DNA of 64,000 nt from the NCBI GenBank assembly GCA_001724995.1, contig MEFD01000017.1, positions 440-64,439 on the forward strand, in the 5' to 3' direction. The notes under the pieces are model-generated. The model worked only from the letters and a program-made list of their open reading frames with translations. It made no database searches and was not told the origin of the DNA. The stretch is from Rubrivivax sp. SCN 71-131. GTDB lineage: Bacteria > Pseudomonadota > Gammaproteobacteria > Burkholderiales > Burkholderiaceae_C. A program made the translations under genes and the position numbers. Shown here piece by piece: positions 8,518 to 17,752 of this stretch (positions are counted from its first letter, which is position 1; every line of letters begins with the position of its first letter).

Positions 8518-10521
8518 TTGGCCACCACGCTCGAAGTCGTTCTTCTGTACCTGGTGGCCGCGGTGCTGGGCGTGGTCGCCTTTCGCTCGCTGAAGCTGCC
8601 GCCGATGCTGGGCTACCTGGTCGTCGGCGTGCTGATCGGGCCCAACGCGCTCGCGCTCGCGCAGGACAGCAGCGGCGTCAAGTACCTGGCCGAATTCGGC
8701 GTCGTCTTCCTGATGTTCGTCATCGGGCTGCAGTTCAACCTGCCCAAGCTGCGCAGCATGCGCACGCTGGTGTTCGGACTCGGTCTCTCGCAGGTGCTGC
8801 TGACGGTGCTCGGGACGATGGCCGGCTACCTCGTGCTGGCCTGGGCCTTCGAGGCGCTGATGGGAAGCAGGCGCGACCTCAGCCTGGCCGGCGCGATCGT
8901 GCTGGGCAGCGCGCTGGCGATGTCCTCGACGGCCATCCTCGTCAAGCTGATGGCCGAGCGCCTGGAGCTCGACAGCGAGCACGGCAGGCGCGTGCTCGGC
9001 GTGCTGCTGTTCCAGGACCTGGCGGTGGTGCCGCTGCTGGTGCTCATTCCCTCGCTCGGGCGCGCCGGCAGCGAGCTGCTGCTGTCGCTGGCGCTGGCGG
9101 TGCTCAAGGCCGGCGCACTGCTCACGCTGCTGCTCGTCGGCGGCCAGCGCGTGATGCGCTGGTGGCTGACCCTCGTGGCGCGGCGCAAGAGCGAGGAGCT
9201 GTTCATGCTCAACCTGTTGCTGGTGACGCTGGGCCTGGCCTGGCTCACCGAGCACGCCGGGCTGTCGCTGGCGCTGGGGGCCTTCGTGGCGGGCATGCTG
9301 ATCGCCGAAACCGAATACAAGCACCAGGTGGAGACCGACATCCGGCCCTTCCACGACGTGCTGTTGGGCCTGTTCTTCATCACCATCGGCATGAAGCTGG
9401 ACTGGCACGTGGTGCTCGACCGCTGGCTGCTGGTGCTGCTGCTGACCACGCTGCCGGTGCTGGCCAAGTTCGGCCTCGTGGCAGGCCTGGCACGGCTCTT
9501 TCGCGCGGCTCCGGGGACTGCGCTGCGCACCGGCCTGTACCTCGCCTCGGCGGGCGAGTTCGGCTTCGTGCTGCTGACGCTGGGTGCCGACAAGGGCCTG
9601 CTCGGGCCGCAGTGGATGAGCCCGGTGCTGGCCAGCATGGTGCTGTCGATGCTCGCCACGCCCTTCATCGTCATGGCCAGCGACCGCATCGTCGTGCGCC
9701 TCTCCGCCAGCGACTGGCTGCTGCAATCGGTGCAGCTCACCGCCATCGCGAAGAAGTCCATCCTCACCGAGAAGCACGTGATCATCTGCGGCTACGGGCG
9801 CAGCGGCCAGAACCTGGCGCGCATGCTCGACACGCAGCGCATCCCCTACATGGCACTGGACCTGGACCCCGACCGCGTGCGCCAGGCCGCAGCCGCCGGC
9901 CAGAGCGTCGTCTTCGGGGATGCCGCAAGGCTGCAAAGCCTGATGGCCGCGGGGCTGGCGCGCGCCAATGCGGTCGTCGTCAGCTACCCCAACACGGCCT
10001 CGGCGCTGAAGATCCTGCACATCGTGCGCGAGCACGCGCCGCAGGTGCCGGTGATCGTGCGCACCCTCGACGACAGCGACCTCGAGATGCTGCGTGCCGC
10101 CGGCGCCACCGAGGTCGTTCCCGAGGCCATCGAGGGCAGCCTGATGCTCGCCAGCCACGCGCTGGCGCTGGTCGGCGTGCCCATGCGCAAGGTCATCCGC
10201 CTGGCGCGCGACGCGCGCGACGCGCGCTACGGCCTGCTGCGCGGCTATTTCCACGGCCTCGACGACGACACGGTCGGGGAGCTGCAGCAGGCGCGGCTGC
10301 AGAGCGTGACGCTGCCGGCGGGAACGCGCTGGCACGGCCATGCCCTGGGCACCCTGGCGCTGCAGGCCGTCGGCGTGGCCGTGGTCGGCCTGCGCGGCGC
10401 CGACGGCAGCGTGCGGGCACCGCAGCCCGAAGGCCTGCTCGCCGGCGGCGACACGCTCGTGCTCAGCGGCCTGCCCGAAGCGCTGGCGCAGGCCGAGGCC
10501 AAGCTCCTCAACCCGGGTTGA
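8518..10521 (+). CDS. monovalent cation:proton antiporter-2 (KefB/KefC-type) with TrkA-N and TrkA-C domains
   Basis: TTG start; multi-TM Na+/H+ exchanger domain, then HVIICGYGRSGQNLARMLD (NAD-binding) and a C-terminal TrkA-C-like domain. Confidence 0.92.
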   Translation: MATTLEVVLLYLVAAVLGVVAFRSLKLPPMLGYLVVGVLIGPNALALAQDSSGVKYLAEFGVVFLMFVIGLQFNLPKLRSMRTLVFGLGLSQVLLTVLGTMAGYLVLAWAFEALMGSRRDLSLAGAIVLGSALAMSSTAILVKLMAERLELDSEHGRRVLGVLLFQDLAVVPLLVLIPSLGRAGSELLLSLALAVLKAGALLTLLLVGGQRVMRWWLTLVARRKSEELFMLNLLLVTLGLAWLTEHAGLSLALGAFVAGMLIAETEYKHQVETDIRPFHDVLLGLFFITIGMKLDWHVVLDRWLLVLLLTTLPVLAKFGLVAGLARLFRAAPGTALRTGLYLASAGEFGFVLLTLGADKGLLGPQWMSPVLASMVLSMLATPFIVMASDRIVVRLSASDWLLQSVQLTAIAKKSILTEKHVIICGYGRSGQNLARMLDTQRIPYMALDLDPDRVRQAAAAGQSVVFGDAARLQSLMAAGLARANAVVVSYPNTASALKILHIVREHAPQVPVIVRTLDDSDLEMLRAAGATEVVPEAIEGSLMLASHALALVGVPMRKVIRLARDARDARYGLLRGYFHGLDDDTVGELQQARLQSVTLPAGTRWHGHALGTLALQAVGVAVVGLRGADGSVRAPQPEGLLAGGDTLVLSGLPEALAQAEAKLLNPG

Positions 10522-10548
10522 GCGCGCACCGACACCAGGAAGCCACCG

Positions 10549-11103
10549 ATGAGCGAACCGACCACCAGCCCCTCGCAGTACATCCGCGAGCACATCCGCA
10601 CCGTGCCCGACTGGCCGGCGCCGGGCGTGCAGTTCCGCGACATCACGCCGCTGCTGTCGACGCCGCGCGTCTTTCGCGTGCTCATCGACCAGTTCGTGCA
10701 CCGCTACTTCGACGTGCGCCCCTCGGCCATCGCCGGGCTCGACGCGCGCGGCTTCATCATCGGCTCGGTGCTCGCCTACGAGCTCGGCATCGGCTTCGTG
10801 CCCATCCGCAAGAAGGGCAAGCTGCCCTACGCGACGGTGGCGGAGACCTACGAGCTGGAGTACGGCGCCGCCACCGTCGAGATGCACACCGACGCCGTGC
10901 GCGCCGGCGACCGCGTCGTGCTCATCGACGACCTCATCGCCACCGGCGGCACGATGATGGCCGGCAAGAAGCTGCTCGAGCGCCTGGGCGCGTGCGTCAT
11001 CGAGGGTGCCGCGATCGTCGACCTGCCCGAGCTCGGCGGCTCGGCCCGGCTGCGCGCGGCCGGCTTGGCGCTGTTCACGCTCGTCGCCTTCGACGGACAT
11101 TGA
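10549..11103 (+). CDS. apt: adenine phosphoribosyltransferase
   Basis: [25 protein letters not shown]...[33 protein letters not shown]...[25 protein letters not shown]. Confidence 0.96.
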   Translation: MSEPTTSPSQYIREHIRTVPDWPAPGVQFRDITPLLSTPRVFRVLIDQFVHRYFDVRPSAIAGLDARGFIIGSVLAYELGIGFVPIRKKGKLPYATVAETYELEYGAATVEMHTDAVRAGDRVVLIDDLIATGGTMMAGKKLLERLGACVIEGAAIVDLPELGGSARLRAAGLALFTLVAFDGH

Positions 11104-11110
11104 GGCCGCC

Positions 11111-11803
11111 ATGTCCGCGAAAGACCGCCCCCGCGACGACCCCTGGGCCAGCGAACGCGCCGCGATGCTGGTCGAGATCGACGACGACTTCCGCCGCACC
11201 GCGGGCGACACCGGACTCACCGCGATGCCGGCATCGGTGCGTGCGGCGATCGCCGCCGTGCCGCGGCACCGCTTCGTCCCCGACGACGAGCGCCCGTTCG
11301 CGTACGAGAACCGGCCGCAGCCGATCGGCCACGGGCAGACGATCTCGCAGCCCTTCATCGTCGCCCTGATGACGGCGCTGCTCGAGCTGCAGCCGCAGGA
11401 CCGCGTGCTTGAGATCGGCACCGGCTGCGGCTACCAGGCGGCGGTGCTGGCGCGGCTGGCGGCACGGATCGACAGCATCGAGATCGTTCCCGAGTTGGCC
11501 GCGCTGGCGACGGCGACGCTGGCCCAGCTCGGCATCGCCAACGTCTCGGTCCACGTCGGCGACGGTCATCAGGGCTGGGGCGCCCAGGCCCCCTACGACA
11601 AGATCATCGCGACCGCCGCCGCAGCGACGTTGCCGCCGGCATGGGCCGAGCAACTCGCCCCGGGCGGGAGAATGGTCGCCCCGCTCGGCGAGCGCGACGG
11701 CGTACAGTGGCTGCATGTCCTGCAAAAACGCCGCGATGGCAGCGTGCAGCGCCAGCGCATCCTCGGCGTGCGCTTCGTGCCGCTGACCGGCGGCGGCGTG
11801 TGA
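11111..11803 (+). CDS. pcm: protein-L-isoaspartate O-methyltransferase
   Basis: MPASVRAAIAAVPRHRFVPDDERPFAYENRPQPIGHGQTISQPFIVALMTALLELQPQDRVLEIGTGCGYQAAVLA. Confidence 0.94.
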   Translation: MSAKDRPRDDPWASERAAMLVEIDDDFRRTAGDTGLTAMPASVRAAIAAVPRHRFVPDDERPFAYENRPQPIGHGQTISQPFIVALMTALLELQPQDRVLEIGTGCGYQAAVLARLAARIDSIEIVPELAALATATLAQLGIANVSVHVGDGHQGWGAQAPYDKIIATAAAATLPPAWAEQLAPGGRMVAPLGERDGVQWLHVLQKRRDGSVQRQRILGVRFVPLTGGGV

Positions 11804-12042
11804 CCACCCCCACGCAGCACTGCTGCACGACAAGGCGACGCACCGCTGCCGATACAGAATGTAGAGAGTCGCCTGCGACCCGCATGAATGCTCGGTCTCG
11901 CGCCTGCGCAAAGCGTGCTTCGACTCAAACTTGAACGGCAAGCTCTGCGCTGTGCTGGTTGCGCCCGCCGCTGTTGCCGTGCGGCGCCTTCTTGCTCGCG
12001 TTGTACAGCTCGCCGATGACCTCACGCTCGCGCGCCGCCGCG

Positions 12043-12254
12043 TGGACGTGCTGGTCTACTTCGGCCAGCCGATGCACGAGTTCACCACCGACCTGCAAGG
12101 TCAGTGGCAGTCGCTGCTGACGATGGAGGACGCCATCCTGAAGAAGCTGCAGGCCTCACCCGGCTTCTTCTTCGCCTACCGCGACACCTTGCTCGATGAG
12201 GACCGGATCGAGGCGTACAAGGTGTTGGTGATCAGGGGCGTGGTCGAGGGGTGA
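12043..12254 (+). pseudogene. C-terminal fragment of an unidentified protein
   Basis: VLVYFGQPMHEFTTDLQGQWQSLLTMEDAILKKLQASPGFFFAYRDTLLDEDRIEAYKVLVIRGVVEG*; strong coding-like codon usage but no convincing N-terminus (ORF track begins at 11931). Confidence 0.4.
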
Positions 12255-12494
12255 TCAGGCAGCTTGCTTGGCTGCGGCAAGCATGGTCATGGGATCGAAA
12301 CCAGCCATGCCCACCTCGCCGGGGTCGATCCCGAACGTCTCGATCTCATTCAGGAGCGCCGACACAGCCTCAAAGTACCCCATCCTGACGCCCTGATCAA
12401 ACGGGGCTTCGGCGCCCGACTTCTCGGACGCGCGCTCGACGAGTAGCTGCAGGACATCCCGCATCGCCTCTTGGTACTTGATCTCATTGCCCAC
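12255..12494 (-). pseudogene. C-terminal part of an unidentified accessory protein (possibly frame-shifted)
   Basis: (V/M)GNEIKYQEAMRDVLQLLVERASEKSGAEAPFDQGVRMGYFEAVSALLNEIETFGIDPGEVGMAGFDPMTMLAAAKQAA; joins by a -1 shift at an A5 run to the ORF starting at 12646. Confidence 0.45.
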
Positions 12495-12646
12495 TTTTTC
12501 CGCTCCTTGAGGATGCTGCGCAGAACATCCGCTTCGCGCCTGAACGTTTCGATCTCCTTCGGCCAGTAGGAGTTCACCAAGTGCCCGATTTCCACATCGG
12601 ACGCGCTGGGATCGACGTACCGTCGAGGGTTCTTCACCTTGTCCAA
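12495..12646 (-). pseudogene. N-terminal part of the same accessory protein
   Basis: MDKVKNPRRYVDPSASDVEIGHLVNSYWPKEIETFRREADVLRSILKERKK then out of frame with the downstream segment. Confidence 0.4.
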
Positions 12647-12658
12647 GTCATCACCGAG

Positions 12659-12985
12659 TCAACGCTCTTGCCGTTCAGCACCGCCAGCGCCCGGGCCTTG
12701 GCGTCGGGGGAAGGCGGTGGAATCGTGTCCGGCGATGCGACGCGATTCCCCGCGCGCTGGCACCAAGTCGTCAATTGGCGGGGCTGCCTCGTGCAGTGCA
12801 TGCAACCGCGCGAAGTCCATGTAGCCGCGATCGAGCAGGTAGCCCGCACCGGGCTCGGGGACCGCGTGCGGCTTGCCGGTCTTGGAGTGCTCGGCTGGAA
12901 CGCGCCACTCGGCACAGTCGAAGTCGACGTGCTCCCATCGCGTCAGCAGCAGCTCGCGCTTGCGGACCATCGTCAGCAGGACCAA
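12659..12985 (-). pseudogene. chimeric remnant: tyrosine integrase (P4-type) fragment fused to an IS4-family-like transposase fragment
   Basis: MVRKRELLLTRWEHVDFDCAEWRVPAEHSKTGKPH (integrase core) followed by YLLDRGYMDFARLHALHEA (IS4-type DRGYxDFxRLxxLHxAG motif). Confidence 0.65.
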
Positions 12986-13011
12986 GTGTCGGCCGAGCTT
13001 GAACTGCCACT

Positions 13012-14391
13012 CTACTTGCCGATACAGAACCGCGAGAAGATCTCCCCGAGCAGTTCGTCGGCGCTCATCTGACCGGTGATCTCGCCCAGGCTCTCGTGCG
13101 CCAGGCGCAGTTCCTCGGCGAGCAGGTCGAGCGCGGCGTCGCGCTCTTCGGCGCGGGCCAGGGCCTGCTGCAGGTGCTCGCGCGTGCGCAGCAGCGCCTG
13201 CACGTGGCGGGTGCGGGCGATGAAGACGCCTTCGGCGCCCGGCTGCCAGCCGGACTGCTGCTGCAGCGCCTGGCGCAGGGCCGGCAGGCCTTCCCCGCTG
13301 CGCGCCGACAAGGCGATCGCGCCTTCGGGCAAGGCACGGCGCGCGCTCGCCGACGCGGCGTCGAGCTTGTTGTAGACCTGCAGCACCGGCACGCCTGGCG
13401 GCAATTGCGCGGCGATCGCCGCGTCGGCCGCGACGTGGGCGGGATCGGCGCTGCGCGTGAGGTCGTGCAGGAAGATCACGGCGTCGGCCTGGCCGATCGC
13501 CTGCCAGCTGCGCTCGATGCCGATGCGCTCGACTTCGTCTGCCGTCTCGTGCGCAGCGCGCAGGCCGGCGGTGTCGACCACGTGCAGCGGCACGCCTTCG
13601 ATCTGGATGGTCTCGGCAACGCGGTCGCGCGTGGTGCCGGGGATCGCCGTGACAATGGCCAGCTCCGCGCCCGCCAGGGCGTTGAGCAGCGAGCTCTTGC
13701 CGACGTTGGGCTGGCCGGCGAGCACGACGCGCATGCCTTCGCGTAGAAGCACGCCCTGGCGCGCCCGCGCGAGCGTCGCGTCGAGCTCGGCGGCGATCGC
13801 CTGCAGGCGACCGAGCGCGTCGGCCTGCCCGAGGAAGTCGACCTCCTCCTCGGGGAAGTCGAGCGTCGCCTCGACCAGCATGCGCAGGTGCACGATGCGC
13901 TCGGCAAGCGCATGCACCTGCGCGGAGAAGGCGCCGGCGAGCGCGCGCGACGCCGAGCGGGCCGCGACCTCGGTCCCGGCGTCGATGAGATCGGCCACGG
14001 CCTCGGCCTGCGCCAGGTCGAGCTTGCCGTTGAGGAACGCGCGCTGCGTGAACTCGCCGGGCTCGGCCAGGCGCGCTCCGGGCAGGGCCTGCAGGCAGCG
14101 CGCCAGCAGCAGTTGCAGCAGGACCGGGCCGCCGTGGGCCTGCAGCTCGAGCACGTCCTCGCCGGTGTAGGAGTACGGCGCCGGGAAGTGGATCGCCAGG
14201 CCCTGGTCGATGGCGCTGCCGTCGGCGTCGCGAAACGCGCCGAAGTGGGCCACGCGCGGCCGCAGGCTGCGCGCGCAGACGGCTTCGATCAGCAAGGCCA
14301 GGTCGGCACCGGAGGCGCGCACGATGCCCACCGCGCCGCGCGCGGGGGCGGTGGCGATGGCGACGATGGGATCGTTCAGGCGGGCGAGCAT
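13012..14391 (-). CDS. mnmE: tRNA uridine-5-carboxymethylaminomethyl(34) synthesis GTPase MnmE
   Basis: [28 protein letters not shown]...[35 protein letters not shown]...[13 protein letters not shown]. Confidence 0.97.
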   Translation of the reverse strand: MLARLNDPIVAIATAPARGAVGIVRASGADLALLIEAVCARSLRPRVAHFGAFRDADGSAIDQGLAIHFPAPYSYTGEDVLELQAHGGPVLLQLLLARCLQALPGARLAEPGEFTQRAFLNGKLDLAQAEAVADLIDAGTEVAARSASRALAGAFSAQVHALAERIVHLRMLVEATLDFPEEEVDFLGQADALGRLQAIAAELDATLARARQGVLLREGMRVVLAGQPNVGKSSLLNALAGAELAIVTAIPGTTRDRVAETIQIEGVPLHVVDTAGLRAAHETADEVERIGIERSWQAIGQADAVIFLHDLTRSADPAHVAADAAIAAQLPPGVPVLQVYNKLDAASASARRALPEGAIALSARSGEGLPALRQALQQQSGWQPGAEGVFIARTRHVQALLRTREHLQQALARAEERDAALDLLAEELRLAHESLGEITGQMSADELLGEIFSRFCIGK

Positions 14392-14666
14392 CGCCCCGGG
14401 GCTGCGGCGCATGTCCGGTTCATTGTGGCGCGGCAGCCCGGGGGTGGGCGAGCAGGGTGTGGCGCGGGTGGAGCAGCGGCGCTGGTCGGCCTGGGCAGGC
14501 CGCCCCGCAGCGGTCTCCTGAGCCGGCCAGGTTGGACCGGGTCGCCCGCATGCAGGCATCGTCGGACCAAAGCGTCCGCGCCTCAACCCCTGTTCGCGGG
14601 GTGGGCGTCACGCCCGTGAGCCATGTCACGCCACCCCGGCGAGCACCCGGGAAGATCTTGCCAGAG

Positions 14667-16316
14667 CTACTTCAGCACGCCCATGCGCTTGTTGATGAAC
14701 CACTGCTGCGCAATCGAGAGGATGTTGTTCGTCAGCCAGTAGAGCACCAGGCCCGCGGGGAAGAAGAAGAACATGAAGGAGAACATGAGCGGCATGAGCC
14801 ACATCATCTTGGCCTGCATGGGATCGGGCGGCGTCGGGTTCAGCCAGACCTGGAACAGCGAGGACAGCGTCATCAGGATCGGCAGGATGAACCACGGATC
14901 CTTGTCGGCCAGATCGGTGATCCAGCCGATCCAGGGCGCATTGCGCATCTCCACGCTCGACAGCAACACCCAGTACAGGGCGATGAAGAAGGGCATCTGC
15001 ACGACGATCGGCAGGCAACTGCCCAGCGGGTTGACCTTCTCCTCGCGGTAAATGCGCATCATCTCCTGCTGCATCTTCTGCGGTTCTTCCTTGTAGCGCT
15101 CGCGCAGCTCCATGACGCGCGGGTTGACGGCCTTCATCTTGGCCATCGAGCGGTAGGCGCTGGCGTTGAGCCAGTAGAAGGCGACCTTCAACAGCACCAC
15201 CAGGGCCACGATCGCCCAGCCCCAATTGCCGATCACCTTGTGCAACTGGTCGAGCAGCCAGAACAGCGGCTTGGCGAGCATCGTGAACCAGCCGTAGTCC
15301 TTGACGAGGTCCAGCCCGGGCGCAAGCGTCGCGAGATGGTGCTCCTCCTGCGGACCGGCGTAGAGCCTGGCCTCGTGCAGCTTCGAGGCGCCGGGCGCGA
15401 GCTCGCCCAGCGGCGTCACCATGGCGATCGTGTACTGGTTGTCGCCGACCTTGGCAGCGCGGTACTCGCGCGCCTGCGGCGCCGGCAGCAGCCAGGCGGA
15501 GGTGAAGTAGTGCTGCACCATCGCCACCCAGCCGTCGTCGGCCTGCTTGACGAACTCGGCCTTGCCCTTGTCGATGTCCTCGAAGTTGACCTTCTGGAAC
15601 TTGCCCTGCTCGGTGTAGACCGCCGGACCGGTGAAGGTGAAGTAGAAGGACGACTCGCCCTCGGGCGGCTGGCCATCGCGCGCCAGCTGCAGGTAGAGCT
15701 GCGGCGAAACCGCAGCGGCACCTTCGTTGAAGACCTCGTGCTTCACCCCGACGACATAGCTGCCGCGCGTGAAGGTGTAGGTCTTGACCAGCCGCACGCC
15801 GACGTCGGTGCGGCCCTCGAAGCGCAGCTCTAGCGTCTCCTGGCCGTCGGACAGCGTGCGCGGGCCGGGGACGACGCTCATCGGCGTCAGGTGCGTGGGC
15901 AGGACGAGGCCGCTTTGCGTGCTGATGAGGCCCGTCTGCGCCAGGTACAGCCGCTTGGCGTCGCGCTCGAAGAGCGTCACGTTGCGCGTGCGATCGGCGT
16001 TGTCGCGGTAATCGAGCAGTTCCAGGCGCACCAGCGTGCCGCCGACGCTGTCGAAGACCGCCTTCACGAGGTCGGTCGCCACCTCGACACGCTCGCCGGC
16101 GGCCGCGACCGCGGCCGGCGCGGCGACCGCCGTGCCGACGCTCGCGGCCGCCGGCACGCCCGCGGGCGCGCTGCCTGCAGCCACCGCGCTCGCTGCCGGC
16201 GGTGCGGCCATGCCGAACAGCGTGGGCTGACCGTTGTGCCGGTTCCACGCGTCATACAGCAGGACGAGCGACATCGTGAAGACCACCCACAGCAGGGTGC
16301 GGCGCATATCGGTCAT
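14667..16316 (-). CDS. yidC: membrane protein insertase YidC
   Basis: [34 protein letters not shown]...[65 protein letters not shown]. Confidence 0.98.
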   Translation of the reverse strand: MTDMRRTLLWVVFTMSLVLLYDAWNRHNGQPTLFGMAAPPAASAVAAGSAPAGVPAAASVGTAVAAPAAVAAAGERVEVATDLVKAVFDSVGGTLVRLELLDYRDNADRTRNVTLFERDAKRLYLAQTGLISTQSGLVLPTHLTPMSVVPGPRTLSDGQETLELRFEGRTDVGVRLVKTYTFTRGSYVVGVKHEVFNEGAAAVSPQLYLQLARDGQPPEGESSFYFTFTGPAVYTEQGKFQKVNFEDIDKGKAEFVKQADDGWVAMVQHYFTSAWLLPAPQAREYRAAKVGDNQYTIAMVTPLGELAPGASKLHEARLYAGPQEEHHLATLAPGLDLVKDYGWFTMLAKPLFWLLDQLHKVIGNWGWAIVALVVLLKVAFYWLNASAYRSMAKMKAVNPRVMELRERYKEEPQKMQQEMMRIYREEKVNPLGSCLPIVVQMPFFIALYWVLLSSVEMRNAPWIGWITDLADKDPWFILPILMTLSSLFQVWLNPTPPDPMQAKMMWLMPLMFSFMFFFFPAGLVLYWLTNNILSIAQQWFINKRMGVLK

Positions 16317-16708
16317 GAAGGCTTCTCGGGATCGGGAAAGTCGTCGCCGGAACGCAGGGGCAGCCGCGTGAAGAGGCCGGCAAAGGGATGCTGCTGCGGC
16401 ACCGGATCCTCGCCGCCGAGCGACCAGGGATTGCAGCGCAGCACGCGCCAGCTGGCCAACGCAGTGCCACCCAGGGCGCCGTGGCGGTTCAAGGCCTGCA
16501 GCGCATAGTGCGAGCAGCTCGGGTAGTAGCGGCAGACGTTGCCCAGCCAGGCGCTGAAGAGCAGCTGGTAGGCACGCACCATGCCGACCAGCAGCCGGCG
16601 CGGCAGCAGGCCAAGCGCCCGCCGCAGTCCCGCGTCGGCGCGTCGCGGCGGCCGTCCCCCCGGCGTGTGCTCGGCGACGCTCGGGGCCGGGTGTGCCTCG
16701 GCAGGCAT
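16313..16708 (-). CDS. yidD: membrane protein insertion efficiency factor YidD
   Basis: [56 protein letters not shown]. Confidence 0.95.
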   Translation of the reverse strand: MPAEAHPAPSVAEHTPGGRPPRRADAGLRRALGLLPRRLLVGMVRAYQLLFSAWLGNVCRYYPSCSHYALQALNRHGALGGTALASWRVLRCNPWSLGGEDPVPQQHPFAGLFTRLPLRSGDDFPDPEKPS

Positions 16709-16727
16709 GCGTGCACTCCGCCCGGCG

Positions 16728-17204
16728 TCAGGACGCGCGCGACGACAGGCGCTGCGCAGCACGTTCGAACAGGCCGCCCAGTTCCAGCCGCACGGCCCGG
16801 CGCAGCGCATGCGATGCGGCGCTCGGGTAGGCCGACGTCGGGTAGGGCACGCGCAAGCGCACCAGCCACAGCCCGGGCGCCAGACGGGGAAGTTGCTCGC
16901 CCATGACCGTGCGGATCTGGCGGCGCAGCAGGTTACGCGTCACGGCCCGCCGCGCGTGGCGCTTCGGAACCACGCTGCCCAGCCAATACCCTTGCGGGCC
17001 CGCTTCGGTCGATTTATCCACAGACGGCTCGCCAGGTTCGGTCAAATCTGTGGATAAATCAGTGGATGAAGCGTGGACGAGCGCACGCGCCGGCCCTGTC
17101 GGCAAGGCTGACAGATGATGCACGGCGAAGTGAGCGCTTCGCGAGCACATGGGCGTGGCGAGCAGGCGCTGGAAGTCGGCCGGTCGATGCAGGCGGCCGA
17201 TCAT
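16728..17204 (-). CDS. rnpA: ribonuclease P protein component
   Basis: [31 protein letters not shown]...[26 protein letters not shown]: RnpA RNR-like motif; has an extra [20 protein letters not shown] segment. Confidence 0.92.
   Translation of the reverse strand: MIGRLHRPADFQRLLATPMCSRSAHFAVHHLSALPTGPARALVHASSTDLSTDLTEPGEPSVDKSTEAGPQGYWLGSVVPKRHARRAVTRNLLRRQIRTVMGEQLPRLAPGLWLVRLRVPYPTSAYPSAASHALRRAVRLELGGLFERAAQRLSSRAS
17011..17060. promoter_or_regulatory. two perfect DnaA boxes in inverted orientation inside rnpA
   Basis: GATTTATCCACAGA (17011-17024) and TCTGTGGATAAATC (17047-17060): perfect 14-bp inverted repeat containing TTATCCACA and TGTGGATAA. Confidence 0.75.
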
Positions 17205-17225
17205 CGCCAGCGCGCGCGAGCGGAC

Positions 17226-17360
17226 TCAGGCCGCCAGACGCTTGCGACCCTTGGCGCGGCGCGCCTTGATGACGGCACGGCCGCCGCGCGTCTTCATGCG
17301 TACGAGAAAGCCGTGCGTACGCGCGCGGCGGGTCTTCGAAGGCTGGTAGGTGCGCTTCAT
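17226..17360 (-). CDS. rpmH: 50S ribosomal protein L34
   Basis: [44 protein letters not shown]. Confidence 0.98.
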   Translation of the reverse strand: MKRTYQPSKTRRARTHGFLVRMKTRGGRAVIKARRAKGRKRLAA

Positions 17361-17366
17361 GGCCAT

Positions 17367-17752
17367 GATGGGGCTCCGGTAGCGGGTAGGGAAGAGGAAG
17401 AAGTCGAACGGGGGACTCGCCGCTTGCGGCGCAACGCGCGGGCTTGGCCCGCGGGGCCGGCGCGCGCACGGGCAGGGTGAAGGCGCAACTGCAGCGTGCC
17501 CGACGCGCCATGGGCGCTGTCGCGTACCAAACCGCCAAAGCCAAAACCGCCTAAGCAACCGCCTAAGCAACCGCCTAAGCGCAAGTCCGAAGAACCCTCT
17601 ATTAGAGCAAGAAAGCCGTTTAGGGTCAAACACTTGCACCATGGCTTGCGGCTTCGGGCGGGCTTGACCCCAGGTCGAAAACTGTGGATAACTGCGCCTC
17701 GCCGGGGCTCGGAGGACAGCCTTGGCAAGTTCCTGATCGATACCTTTCCACA
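17367..17752. other. oriC: probable chromosomal origin (oriC) region, rpmH-dnaA intergenic
   Basis: Divergent rpmH and dnaA, DnaA box TGTGGATAA at 17683-17691, tandem 12-bp repeats. Confidence 0.6.
17545..17580. repeat. three perfect tandem 12-mers AACCGCCTAAGC
   Basis: 17545-17556, 17557-17568, 17569-17580, preceded by a degenerate copy (aaccgccaaagcc). Confidence 0.95.

Larger units (their letters stand above)
11847..13029. mobile_element. decayed genomic island scar inserted at the mnmE (trmE) 3' end, flanked by 13-bp direct repeats
   Basis: TGCCGATACAGAA at 11847-11859 and 13017-13029 (minus strand TTCTGTATCGGCA, encoding the FCIG(K) end of MnmE); the interior has an integrase fragment, a transposase fragment and broken ORFs. 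Confidence 0.75.

Noticed and set aside
8464-11421. Upstream extension of the 1315-codon minus-strand ORF (7474..11421) and the plus-strand ORF 8235..11369
   Set aside because: They lie antisense or out of frame to clear kef, apt and pcm genes; low-complexity Arg/Gln/His/Ala composition is typical of spurious open frames in high-GC DNA.
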